This document shows, piece after piece, positions 1 through 8,013 of a stretch of DNA of 64,000 bases. The notes below the pieces were generated by a model, which was not told the DNA's origin, did no database searches, and saw nothing but the letters and a program-made list of their open reading frames with translations. Source of the DNA: DASPFV01 sp035620975 (GTDB taxonomy: Bacteria > Acidobacteriota > Vicinamibacteria > Vicinamibacterales > 2-12-FULL-66-21). The stretch covers positions 1 to 64,000 of the forward strand of contig DASPFV010000264.1 of assembly GCA_035620975.1 (NCBI GenBank). The letters run 5' to 3'. Position 1 is the stretch's first letter; each line of letters opens with the position of its first letter. A program made the position numbers and the translations under genes.

Positions 1-115
1 ATAACGTACGGTGGCCATGCAAGGGACCGCCACCGTACGTTATTGCAAGACCTGACCCCACCGGCGCCACCGTACGTTATTGCAAGACCTGACCCCATCC
101 GACCCCATCCGACCC
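1..115. repeat. Inverted and direct repeat block at window edge
   Basis: Positions 1-15 and 29-43 are perfect 15-bp inverted repeats (arm ATAACGTACGGTGGC) around a 13-nt loop. Positions 29-60 recur exactly at 66-97, a 32-bp direct repeat with a 37-bp period that carries TTGCAAGACCTGACCCC. Short GACCCCATCC units follow at 91-115. The arrangement looks like a REP/BIME-type palindromic element or the end of a mobile element lying before the window. No transposase is visible. The remaining sequence to 280 shows no convincing gene. Confidence 0.75.
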
Positions 116-280
116 CAACGCCAAACTCGTCACCCGATCACACTCCCGAACCGCGAAGCCGCGCACGGGCCGTCGTTTCTGCCCGGAATTGCCCCCGACC
201 GCCTGGCACCGGAGTTGCGGCGGGACGCTCGACGCCGTGCGGCACCATCGCGAACGTGTGCCTGCCGCGGAGGGCTGGAT

Positions 281-1516
281 ATGAACATCCTCAGGCTGGC
301 CGCCGGTCTCGTGTTCCTCGCCGTCGCGTCGCTCACCGCACTGCCCGCCCCGACGCACCTGCTGTGGACGGTCTCGCTCGCCGCCACCGAGTGGGGGTAC
401 TGGATCGCCGTGCTCGCGCTGCTGCCCCTCTTCCCGACCCCTGGTATGACGCGGGTCGGACAGTTCGGCGGCCTGCTCAGCGCGGGGGCCATCGCACTCT
501 TCCTGCTGCCCGTGGTGCAGGCCAAGCAACTGAACGAGCACCTGCCCTCCGAGTTCCAGGCTCGCTTCGGCAGCGAGCGGCGCGAGCGCAGCCGCGAAGC
601 GGAATATCCTCGCGACGAGCCGCTCTACCTCTTCGAGCTGGTCTCCGGTCCGGACGTGCCGGCCATCCGGTTCGAGGAGCGCGTCTTCGCGAGTCCCGAG
701 GGCCATCCCCTGACCCTGGACGTCTACCGTCCGGCCTACGAGCACGGTCCTCTTCCCGGCGTCATCGTCGTCCACGGCGGCACCTGGCAGGACGGCGACA
801 ACGGCGACTTCCTGGCGCTCAACGCGTATCTCGCGAGCCGCGACTTCGTCGTGGCGTCGATTCACTACCGGCTGGCGCCGCGGTGGAAGTTCCCGGCGCC
901 CCGCGACGACGTGTTTGCGGCCATCGCGCACCTCAAGGTGCACGGCCACGAGATCGGGCTCGACCCCTCGCGGCTCGCGATACTCGGACGCGGTGCAGGC
1001 GGACAGCTGGCGCTCCTGGCGGCGTACACATCGGGCGAGCCGGCGATCAAGGGCGCGATTTCCCTGTACGGTCCGACCGATCTCCGTTTCGGATACGACA
1101 ACCCGGCACCCGCCAGCCTGGTGGATTCCCGCGGTCTCATCGAGACCTACCTCGGCGGGCCGCCCTCCACCGCCGCCGAGGCGTACGCGTCGGCATCCCC
1201 GATCAATTTCGTCGGGTCCGCGACGCCGCCCACCCTCCTCATCCATGGAATGCGGGACGATGTCGTCCGGCCGGACGAGAGCGCACGGCTCGAGCAGAAG
1301 CTCAAGGAATCGGGCGTGCGCCATCTGTTCGTCCGTCTCAAATGGGCGACCCACGCCTGCGACCGCAGCATCGGCGGTCCATGCGGCCAGGTGACGACGT
1401 ACGCGATCGAGCGTTTCCTGGACGCCGTCATGATGGCGCCCAAAGCCCCTTCGCCGGCTCCGAAACGGCCCGTTCAGCGCGCCTCGGCCCATCGCACCAC
1501 GGCGGCGTCACGCTGA
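281..1516 (+). CDS. Membrane-anchored alpha/beta hydrolase fold protein, nucleophile Ser replaced by Gly
   Basis: The 411-residue protein has two or three hydrophobic segments (about residues 1-24, 38-52 and 63-80), then a BD-FAE/esterase-like alpha/beta hydrolase domain from about residue 135. The oxyanion motif HGG (165-167), the acid region MRDD (324-327) and a late His (358, in WATH) are present. The nucleophile elbow, normally GxSxG, reads GRGAG at 236-240, so the expected Ser is Gly238. It is either non-catalytic or acts differently from the family; its substrate is unknown. ATG 281 was chosen because AGGG precedes it at good spacing and a hydrophobic leader follows; the frame is open upstream but runs into repeats. 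Confidence 0.8.
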   Translation: MNILRLAAGLVFLAVASLTALPAPTHLLWTVSLAATEWGYWIAVLALLPLFPTPGMTRVGQFGGLLSAGAIALFLLPVVQAKQLNEHLPSEFQARFGSERRERSREAEYPRDEPLYLFELVSGPDVPAIRFEERVFASPEGHPLTLDVYRPAYEHGPLPGVIVVHGGTWQDGDNGDFLALNAYLASRDFVVASIHYRLAPRWKFPAPRDDVFAAIAHLKVHGHEIGLDPSRLAILGRGAGGQLALLAAYTSGEPAIKGAISLYGPTDLRFGYDNPAPASLVDSRGLIETYLGGPPSTAAEAYASASPINFVGSATPPTLLIHGMRDDVVRPDESARLEQKLKESGVRHLFVRLKWATHACDRSIGGPCGQVTTYAIERFLDAVMMAPKAPSPAPKRPVQRASAHRTTAASR

Positions 1517-1609
1517 GCTCGGCCAGCGCCGCCTCGGCGGACTCCGCCCGCGCGGTGCGGGACGGTGTACGCTGGGCGTGAAGCGACGGCAACTCCACCG
1601 CCTCACGCC

Positions 1610-3175
1610 ATGGCCAAGAAACTTCTGCTCGCGGCGGTCGTGCTCCTGCTCCTGGGCGGGCTCGGGCTGCTCCTCGTGGCGCGCTCGCTGCTCGGATCCG
1701 AGTCTGTCCGCGCGCGCGTCGAGAGGCAGCTGAGTGTGCTGACCGGCCAGCCCGTGCGCGTCGGATCAGCGGGTGCGTCCATCTTTCCCCGCGTCACCCT
1801 GGAACTGTCCGATGTCGCGATCGGCGAACCTGCGGCCGTGACAGCCCGGCGCATCTCCGTCGCCACGGGGCTGCGTGGGCTGTTCGGCCGCCGGATCGAG
1901 GACGCAGAGGTCCTCTTGAGCGACGCCGCGATTCCGCTCCCGCTTCCGTTCCCGCTGCTCGCGGCCTCCGAACGGCCGAACGGCGAGCCACACGCGGAGT
2001 CCTCCAGACCGGCGCCACCGCCGGCATCGGACACGACCGGCACGCCGGCCCGGCCCGAGGACGACGGGTTCACGATTGTCTCGATACGGGTGATCTCCGT
2101 TCGCAATCTCGAGGTGAGCGTGGCGCGACGGAGCGTGCGCGTCGACATGGAGTCGGCGCTCGAGGGCGACCGGCTCGACGTGTCCAGCCTGTCGGCCCGA
2201 TCAGAGCACACACACCTCACGGCCCAGGGAACATTGCAGAGTCTCGAGCGGCTTCAGGGCAGCTTCACGCTCGCCGCCAGCCCGCTCGACCTCGACGAGC
2301 TGCTGGCGCTCGTCGCGGGGATCGCGGGCTCGAACGAAAGGCCCCGCCGTTCCGCACCCGACAGTGAGATGCGCCTGAGGGTGAGACTGACGGCGCCCTC
2401 CGGCCGGCTCGCCGGACACGAGCTCACCGACCTGTCCACGACGGCCGACGTGCGGCCGGCGCGAGTGGCGCTGGCTCCGCTCTCGTTCGGAATGTTCGGG
2501 GGCACCTACGCGGGGACGATGACGGTCGTGCCCAAAGGGGAGACGCCGGAGATCGACGCACAGGGCAGCGTGGAGGACATGGACCTCGCGGCGCTGGCTG
2601 CCGCGGCGGGGAATGAAGGGGCCATCACGGGCCGTCTCGACGCCAGGCTCGCTCTGTCGGCGCGCGGCTCCGACCGCACGGCGATCCTCGGATCGCTGCG
2701 GGGCCGGGCCACCGGTGCGGCAGTCGACGGCGAGATCCCGGGCCTCGATCTCGTGCGCGCCGTCGTGCTCGCGTTCGGCAAACCGTCGGGCGCGCCGCCG
2801 CCTGGATCCGGATCGGCGTTCTCGCGCCTCGGCGGAACGTTCGTCCTCGAGCCGGGCACGCTCGCGTCGGACGATCTCGCCCTCGCCTCGCGCGACTTCG
2901 ATCTGCTGGGGCGCATGACGATGCGCGTGCCGGGCGGACAGCTGGACGCGCGAGCCGACGTGACACTCTCGGAAGAGCTGACCAAACAGGCGGGAACGGA
3001 CCTGAGGCGCTACGCGCAGGAAGACGGCCGGGTCGTGGTGCCCGCCCGCATCACGGGAACCCTGTCGGAGCCCGTCGTCACCGTCGACGTTGCCGCAGCC
3101 CTGAACCGCGCGTTGCAGAACGAGCTGAAGCGGCGCGCGCAGTCGCTCTTCGAAAAGCTGATCAAGAAACAGTGA
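1610..3175 (+). CDS. AsmA-family envelope protein
   Basis: The 521-residue protein has one N-terminal transmembrane helix (about residues 5-24) followed by a large beta-rich periplasmic region. The segment after the helix (ERQLSVLTGQPVRVG) matches the start of AsmA-like proteins. The C-terminal third, with repeated GxLxAR patterns and a final basic stretch, fits the AsmA_2 domain. AsmA-like proteins are large inner-membrane-anchored envelope proteins linked to outer-membrane lipid homeostasis. A proline-rich linker lies near residues 125-150. ATG 1610 was preferred to GTG 1565 because it places Lys-Lys directly before the hydrophobic segment. The gene ends 13 bp from the convergent transporter gene. 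Confidence 0.75.
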   Translation: MAKKLLLAAVVLLLLGGLGLLLVARSLLGSESVRARVERQLSVLTGQPVRVGSAGASIFPRVTLELSDVAIGEPAAVTARRISVATGLRGLFGRRIEDAEVLLSDAAIPLPLPFPLLAASERPNGEPHAESSRPAPPPASDTTGTPARPEDDGFTIVSIRVISVRNLEVSVARRSVRVDMESALEGDRLDVSSLSARSEHTHLTAQGTLQSLERLQGSFTLAASPLDLDELLALVAGIAGSNERPRRSAPDSEMRLRVRLTAPSGRLAGHELTDLSTTADVRPARVALAPLSFGMFGGTYAGTMTVVPKGETPEIDAQGSVEDMDLAALAAAAGNEGAITGRLDARLALSARGSDRTAILGSLRGRATGAAVDGEIPGLDLVRAVVLAFGKPSGAPPPGSGSAFSRLGGTFVLEPGTLASDDLALASRDFDLLGRMTMRVPGGQLDARADVTLSEELTKQAGTDLRRYAQEDGRVVVPARITGTLSEPVVTVDVAAALNRALQNELKRRAQSLFEKLIKKQ

Positions 3176-3188
3176 CGGGCACCCCCGT

Positions 3189-4565
3189 TCACCCCACCCT
3201 GGCCGGCTCGAGCCTTGGAACCAGGAGGTGGATCACGGCCAGCGCCGCGAGGTACGCGAATGCGGCGATGAGGAACACCGGCACGTAGCTGCCGCTGGCT
3301 TCCAGGAGGTAGCCGGTCAGCTTCGCGATGAGCATGCCGCCAGCGGCGCCGGCGAAGCCACCGAGGCCGACGACGGATCCCACGGCGTGTCGGGGAAACG
3401 TGTCGGAGACGAGGGTGAAGAGGTTGGCGGACCAGCCCTGGTGCGCCGCCGCGGCGAGACCGACGAGGCCCACGGCGACCCACAGCTCGCGCGCGCCCGA
3501 AGCGAACACCATCGGCAGCACCGCGAGCGCGCAGACCAGCATCGCCGTCTTGCGCCCCGCGTTCACGGTCCAGCCCATCTTGATCAGCCGGGACGACAGC
3601 CAGCCGCCCGCGATGCTCCCGATGTCGGCGATCAGATAGATGGCCACCAGCGGCGGACCCATCGCGGCCAGGTTGATGCCGTGGTTGCGGTTCAGGAAGT
3701 CCGGGACCCAGAAGAGATACAGCCACCACACCGGATCGGTCATGAACTTGCCGGCAGCGAACGCCCACGTCTGCCGGTACTGCAGCAACGTGAGCCACGG
3801 CACTCTCACAGGGGGGTCGGGCGGATCGCTCTGGATGTGCAGCAGCTCGGCGGGCCCCACCCGCGGGTGCGTCTCGGGCCGGCCGTAGAGCGGCCACCAG
3901 AGCGCCAGCCAGAGAAATCCGAGCGCGCCGGTCGCGACGAAGGCCCAGTACCAGCCCCACGTCAGTGTGATCCAGGGCACGACGAGGGGGGTCACCAGCG
4001 CGCCGACATTGGTCCCGGAATTGAACAGGCCCGTCGCGAACGCGCGCTCGCGCTTCGGGAACCACTCGGCCACCACCTTGATGGCCGCGGGGAAGTTGCC
4101 GGCCTCGCCGAGCCCGAGCGCCAGGCGCGCGAAGATGAAGCCCGCCACAGAAGCGGAGTAATGCAGGCCGACGAGCGCGAGCAGCGTCGCGGCCGCCGGG
4201 CCGAACACGGGCGCCTCGGCGTGCGCTATCGCGGCCAGACTCCAGAGAATGAGCGCGATCGAGAACCCCTTCCGGGTCCCGACCCAGTCCATGAAGCGTC
4301 CGGCCATCAGGAACCCGATCGCGTACGCGAGCTGGAACGAGAAGACGATGTCGCCGTAGTCGATCTCGCTCCAGCCGAACTCCGCCTGCAGGGTCGGCTT
4401 CAGGATCCCGAGCACCTGCCGGTCGATGTAGTTGATCGTGGCCGCCAGGAACAGCAGACCGCAGATGACCCAGCGAAAGTACCCGGGCTTTGCGCCGGCC
4501 GCCACGGTGCCGGCTTCGGCGCCGCGCCGTGCATCTAGGGGTTTGGACATGGTTGGTTGGCTCAC
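3189..4565 (-). CDS. MFS transporter, ExuT-like (hexuronate/sugar-acid symporter)
   Basis: The 458-residue protein has about twelve hydrophobic segments and major facilitator signatures: NYIDRQVLG after helix 1, GRFMDWVGTRKG in the 2-3 loop, and GLGEAGNFPAAIKVVAEWF in helices 4-5, typical of the anion:cation symporter family that includes ExuT and GudP. It should import hexuronates or aldonates across the inner membrane. It lies 111 bp downstream of the altronate dehydratase large subunit on the same strand and is probably the last gene of that operon. Translation may start at GTG 4565 or ATG 4550; neither has a clear Shine-Dalgarno. The exact substrate is inferred from context. Confidence 0.88.
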   Translation of the reverse strand: MSQPTMSKPLDARRGAEAGTVAAGAKPGYFRWVICGLLFLAATINYIDRQVLGILKPTLQAEFGWSEIDYGDIVFSFQLAYAIGFLMAGRFMDWVGTRKGFSIALILWSLAAIAHAEAPVFGPAAATLLALVGLHYSASVAGFIFARLALGLGEAGNFPAAIKVVAEWFPKRERAFATGLFNSGTNVGALVTPLVVPWITLTWGWYWAFVATGALGFLWLALWWPLYGRPETHPRVGPAELLHIQSDPPDPPVRVPWLTLLQYRQTWAFAAGKFMTDPVWWLYLFWVPDFLNRNHGINLAAMGPPLVAIYLIADIGSIAGGWLSSRLIKMGWTVNAGRKTAMLVCALAVLPMVFASGARELWVAVGLVGLAAAAHQGWSANLFTLVSDTFPRHAVGSVVGLGGFAGAAGGMLIAKLTGYLLEASGSYVPVFLIAAFAYLAALAVIHLLVPRLEPARVG

Positions 4566-4676
4566 GACATCACGAAGGAACGATGGGCTGGCTCCTTCAG
4601 GGAATCACGTGTCATCGTCCCACCGTGAGTGCCGTCGGCTCGTGCATGTATTGACGGAGGCCAGTGCCTGCCGCGG

Positions 4677-5864
4677 CTAGATTGTCGGATTTCGGCGGTG
4701 AATGGCGAACTCGCGGTGTCCGAGCGTCTCCGCCGCGGTCTGCCGCCCGGAGGCCACGGCCAATATCTCGTCGAAGAGGCGATCGGCGGCCGCGTCGAGC
4801 GTCTCGGTCTCGTCCATGATGCCGCTGACATCGATGTCGATGTTGTCGGCCATCTGCCGCGCGGTGCGCGCGTTGCCCGTCACTTTGATGACGGGCGCAA
4901 TGGGGTTGCCGGTCGGCGTGCCCAGCCCCGTCGTGAACACGACGACCTGTGCGCCTCCGCCGACCATCCCGGTCACCGACTCCACGTCGAGTCCCGGCGT
5001 GTCCATCACCGTCAGCCCCTTGCGGGTGACTGGTGCCGCGTAGGCCACGACGTCCTCGAGTGGCGCACGCTCTCCTCCCTTGTGCGTGGCGCCGAGCGAC
5101 TTCTCCTCGATGGTCGTGAGCCCGCCGCGGATGTTGCCGGGCGACGGCTGCGTGCCGCGGATGTCGAGCCCCAGCGCGCGGGCCTCGGTCTCCACGCGGG
5201 TGATCACCTGGATGAGCCGGGTGGCCGTCGCCGGACTGGTCGCCCGCGCCGCGAGGACGTGCTCGGCGCCCATGATCTCGGCGATCTCGCCGAGCACGGC
5301 CGTGCCGCCCAGCTGTACGAGCCGGTCGGTCACGCGTCCGAGCGTCGGGTTGGAGGCCAGGCCGGACGTGTAATCCGAACCACCGCACTTCAGCGAGAGG
5401 ACGAGCTCGCCGACGTCGCACCATTCGCGCTCCTGCGCGGCCAGCATCCCGGCGAACGCCTGGGCGATGTGCGCACCCTTCTCCGTCGCGCGCACCGTCC
5501 CCCCCTCGCCCTGAATCGAAATGATCTCGGCCGGCTTGCCGTGCCGGCGTGCCGTCTCCGCCAGGACCTGCGCCACCACCTGCTCGCATCCCAGCGCGAC
5601 CACGATCACGGCGCCGACGTTGGGATGCGCGCAGTACGCCGCGAGCGTTTCATGGGTCAGGCGCATGTCGGGACCGAGCTGACCACAGCCGGCCAGGTGG
5701 GGCAGGGCTGTGCCGATGGGCGCTGCGGCGGCCGCCACGCGTTCGGCCACGACCGACGAGCAGATCACGGTCGGGACGACGAGCACGTGGTTGCGCGTCC
5801 CGACCGTGCCGGCCGCCCGTCGATAGCCCTGGAAGCCCGGGCGTGAGCGTCCGGGGCTGGTCAT
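4677..5864 (-). CDS. uxaA: Altronate/galactarate dehydratase family, large (catalytic) subunit
   Basis: The 395-residue protein corresponds to the C-terminal catalytic part of UxaA/GarD dehydratases. It has the family opening GYRRAAGTVGTRNHV (13-27), PTVIC (31-35) and KCGGSD (159-164). Cys35, Cys60, Cys93 and Cys160 are candidates for the metal-binding cysteines of this iron-dependent family. UxaA converts D-altronate to 2-keto-3-deoxygluconate. In E. coli the SAF and catalytic domains are one chain; here they are separate genes whose stop and start overlap as ATGA, as in other split UxaA systems. The ExuT-like transporter follows downstream. The substrate could also be galactarate or a related sugar acid; altronate is favoured by the neighbouring KDG genes. 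Confidence 0.9.
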   Translation of the reverse strand: MTSPGRSRPGFQGYRRAAGTVGTRNHVLVVPTVICSSVVAERVAAAAAPIGTALPHLAGCGQLGPDMRLTHETLAAYCAHPNVGAVIVVALGCEQVVAQVLAETARRHGKPAEIISIQGEGGTVRATEKGAHIAQAFAGMLAAQEREWCDVGELVLSLKCGGSDYTSGLASNPTLGRVTDRLVQLGGTAVLGEIAEIMGAEHVLAARATSPATATRLIQVITRVETEARALGLDIRGTQPSPGNIRGGLTTIEEKSLGATHKGGERAPLEDVVAYAAPVTRKGLTVMDTPGLDVESVTGMVGGGAQVVVFTTGLGTPTGNPIAPVIKVTGNARTARQMADNIDIDVSGIMDETETLDAAADRLFDEILAVASGRQTAAETLGHREFAIHRRNPTI

Positions 5865-6262
5865 GGCTCGCCTCGCGGCGGGGCGGCGCGGCCGTCCGGC
5901 GCGTCGCGGGCCTCGATCGGTTCGCGCCCCGGGCCGTTGCGATCGTCGGGTGGTTCCGCCAGGCGGGGCTGCGGCTCGCCCACGGCGGCGGGCAGGTCTC
6001 CGCGCCCGCGGGTGCTCGACAGGTTGTGCGTGTGCACGTGCGCGCCCGGCAGGATGTCCGCGCTGGCCATCCCGATCGGGCTGCCGTACTTCACGACAGC
6101 CTCGCCCGCCGGGACCCGCAGGAGGGCGATCTTGTGCCCCGAGGGCACGGGCTCCCGCACGACGAGCGTGGCCCCGTTCACCTCGATCCGGCGGCCGGGC
6201 TCCAGCGGCTCCAGCGCCGTCGCCACGTTGTCGCGATCGCTGATGACGAGCACGGACTTCAC
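5861..6262 (-). CDS. uxaA: Altronate dehydratase small subunit (SAF domain)
   Basis: The 133-residue protein carries a SAF domain like the N-terminus of UxaA: GHKIA (42-46), KYGSPIG (58-64) and the closing HVHTHN (75-80). It should pair with the catalytic subunit encoded immediately downstream, with which it overlaps by ATGA. The start is GTG 6262, which overlaps the stop of the upstream SDR gene (GTGA), so the three cistrons are probably translationally coupled. About 50 residues beyond the SAF core are rich in Pro, Arg and Gly and look disordered; standalone SAF subunits are usually shorter. Confidence 0.88.
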   Translation of the reverse strand: MKSVLVISDRDNVATALEPLEPGRRIEVNGATLVVREPVPSGHKIALLRVPAGEAVVKYGSPIGMASADILPGAHVHTHNLSSTRGRGDLPAAVGEPQPRLAEPPDDRNGPGREPIEARDAPDGRAAPPRGEP

Positions 6263-7035
6263 TGGTTGACCCCGCTCGCCAGGAATCCGCCGTCGACCGC
6301 CAGCACGTGGCCGGTCACGAACGACGACGCGTCGGAGGCGAGGAAGACGGCGGCCCCGATCAGTTCGTCGAGCCGGCCGAACCGCTTCATCGGCGTGCGC
6401 ATCAGGAACTCCTGCCCGCGCGGGGAATCGAGCAGCGCCGCGTTCATGTCGGTCCGGTACAGTCCCGGCGCGATCGCATTGACAGTCACGTTGTGCGGGG
6501 CCCATTCCACCGCGAGCGCACGCGTCAGCCCGGCCACGGCCGCCTTGCTCGCGACGTACGCGGCCACTTCGAAGAGGCCCACGAACGACGACAGCGATCC
6601 AATCGTGATGATGCGGCCCGATCGCCGGGCAATCATATCGCGCCCGAAGACCTGGCAGGCCCGCAACGTCCCCGTCACGTTGGTGTCCATGACGCGATGC
6701 CAGTCGGCCTCGTCCATCTCGAGCGTCGGCACGCGCGCGGTCGTGCCTGCCACGCACGCCAGGATGTCGACGCGCCCGAACGCCTCCTGGCAGGCCTGCC
6801 TCACGCGCTCGAGCGACGCCTTCTCCGCCACGTCCGACGATACCCGCAGCGTCCGCCGCCCGCGCGCTTCGATGTCGGCCGCGACCGCGTGCACCAGGTC
6901 CACACGGCGCCCGGTCGCGACGACGTCCGCCCCCGCGTCGGCGAGGCCGAGCGCAAGCGTCCGGCCGATGCCGCTCGTCCCGCCGACCACGACTGCGACG
7001 CGCCCCGCCAGATCGAAGAGCGAGTGGCCCGTCAA
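6259..7035 (-). CDS. SDR oxidoreductase, KduD-like
   Basis: The 258-residue classical short-chain dehydrogenase has the cofactor motif GGTSGIG (18-24), an NAG-like VAG (95-97), Ser147/Ser149, and YVASK (Tyr160, Lys164). The N-terminus (FDLAGRVAVVVGG) and length resemble KduD and gluconate 5-dehydrogenases. KduD reduces 2,5-diketo-3-deoxygluconate to 2-keto-3-deoxygluconate with NADH. The start is TTG 7035, chosen because it overlaps the stop of the upstream GntR gene (TTGA) and places the Rossmann motif at normal distance. It lies between a GntR regulator and split altronate dehydratase. KduD identity is inferred; an aldonate dehydrogenase is the main alternative. Confidence 0.82.
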   Translation of the reverse strand: MTGHSLFDLAGRVAVVVGGTSGIGRTLALGLADAGADVVATGRRVDLVHAVAADIEARGRRTLRVSSDVAEKASLERVRQACQEAFGRVDILACVAGTTARVPTLEMDEADWHRVMDTNVTGTLRACQVFGRDMIARRSGRIITIGSLSSFVGLFEVAAYVASKAAVAGLTRALAVEWAPHNVTVNAIAPGLYRTDMNAALLDSPRGQEFLMRTPMKRFGRLDELIGAAVFLASDASSFVTGHVLAVDGGFLASGVNQ

Positions 7036-7847
7036 ATCTGGCTCTCCCGCCTCCGCCGCGCACGCCGCGGCGCCGGCGAGTCCCCGGCTGCGGCCGGTTC
7101 CACGGGGACATCCGCTTGCGGATTCGCATGGCCCGGCTCCTGGGCCTGATACGCGCTCGCCTGCAGCAGGTGGTCGTTCATCGCCGTGCGCGCCGCCTCG
7201 GCGTCGTGGGCGCGCACCGCCTGGTAGATCCGCCGGTGCGCCTCGGCCGCGTCCCGCAGATCCCTCGGAAAGGCCCGTTCCGCCGTCCGGCGCCGCCGCT
7301 CGTAGTACAGCGTCGACACCATCTCCACGAGCGAGGCGACAATCGGATTGCCCGAGGCCCCCGCCACGGCCCGATGGAAGTTGATGTCGTGCACCAGGAA
7401 CACCTGCGGCGACTCGAGCGACGCGAAGAGATTCGCCACCTCCTCGGCGAGCGTGGCGACGTGATCGGGCGTGGCCCGCTCGGCGGCGAGCCCGGCCGCC
7501 CCCACTTCCAGGATGCGCCTGGCCTCGTACATCTCCGCATGGGTGAACCCGTGGAGTGCCGCAAGGAAGCTCAGCGGCTCGGCGGCGAGCACCGGGGGGC
7601 CGTCGGGGATATAGGTGCCGGAGCCGTGCCGGGATTGCACGACGCCCATCGCGGCGAGCGCCCGAAGCCCGGCCCGCACCGTCGGCCGGCTGACGCCGAT
7701 CTGCCCCGCCAGATCGCGCTCGGCGGGCAGCCGATCCCCGGGTCTCAGCTGGCCTCGCTCGATCAGCCCCCGCACGTGGGCGACCACCTGGTGGGTGGAG
7801 CCCTCCGGTGATGCCGTGGTGAAGAAACTGGTTCCGGCTGGCTTCAT
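7032..7847 (-). CDS. GntR/FadR-family transcriptional regulator
   Basis: The 271-residue protein has a winged helix-turn-helix (about residues 15-82; LPAERDLAGQIGVSRPTVRA is the HTH) and a C-terminal helical FCD domain (about 100-230) with the usual Asp and His ligands in DINFHRAV and later EAHRRI and NDHL. FCD proteins bind organic acids with a metal and release operators. It heads the operon for SDR, split UxaA and transporter, and probably represses it in the absence of a uronate-derived ligand. ATG 7847 is chosen because a plausible promoter lies downstream of the alternative TTG at 7928. A candidate operator sits at 7851-7861 and a second at 7958-7967. The C-terminal 25 residues are Arg-rich. 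Confidence 0.88.
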   Translation of the reverse strand: MKPAGTSFFTTASPEGSTHQVVAHVRGLIERGQLRPGDRLPAERDLAGQIGVSRPTVRAGLRALAAMGVVQSRHGSGTYIPDGPPVLAAEPLSFLAALHGFTHAEMYEARRILEVGAAGLAAERATPDHVATLAEEVANLFASLESPQVFLVHDINFHRAVAGASGNPIVASLVEMVSTLYYERRRRTAERAFPRDLRDAAEAHRRIYQAVRAHDAEAARTAMNDHLLQASAYQAQEPGHANPQADVPVEPAAAGDSPAPRRARRRRESQI

Positions 7848-7850
7848 GAC

Positions 7851-7861
7851 TGGTCTGACCA
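7851..7861. promoter_or_regulatory. Candidate GntR operator O1, TGGTCTGACCA
   Basis: This is a perfect palindrome apart from the central base, with half-site TGGTC. It matches the TGGT-N3-ACCA pattern known for FadR-subfamily GntR regulators. It lies 4-14 nt upstream of the chosen ATG of the GntR gene, in its predicted leader. Autoregulation is inferred. Confidence 0.6.
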
Positions 7862-7900
7862 ATACGGCCGGTGCACCCGGCAGTCGGGGAGCCGACCGCC

Positions 7901-7928
7901 ATAATATGCGATGCTCATGGAAAGGCAA
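7901..7928 (-). promoter_or_regulatory. Predicted promoter of the gntR-SDR-uxaA operon
   Basis: On the minus strand TTGCCT (7923-7928) is followed after 16 nt by TATTAT (7901-7906). Four of six bases match the sigma-70 -35 consensus and five of six the -10. The predicted start near 7894 falls between the two TGGTC operators. Confidence 0.45.
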
Positions 7929-7957
7929 GGGGCGAGCCGTTCCTGCCAGGAATGAAG

Positions 7958-7967
7958 TGGTCTGACC
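7958..7967. promoter_or_regulatory. Candidate GntR operator O2, TGGTCTGACC
   Basis: This second copy of the 7851-7861 site has ten of eleven bases identical (the last A is T). Its centre is about 106 bp from O1, close to ten helical turns, on the other side of the predicted promoter. This spacing would allow looping by a GntR oligomer. Confidence 0.5.
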
Positions 7968-8013
7968 TTTGAGCGGCGGGAAGGCCCTGGCCGGCCGGCT
8001 GGCGCGGGAGTGG

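Noticed and set aside
77..1492. Long minus-strand open frame opposite the alpha/beta hydrolase
   Set aside because: It is a high-GC shadow with no family signature and no start signal; the plus-strand frame has clear hydrolase motifs.
4566..4676. Operator like TGGTCTGACCA upstream of the ExuT-like gene
   Set aside because: No copy is present in this gap; the gene is more simply read as part of the upstream operon.
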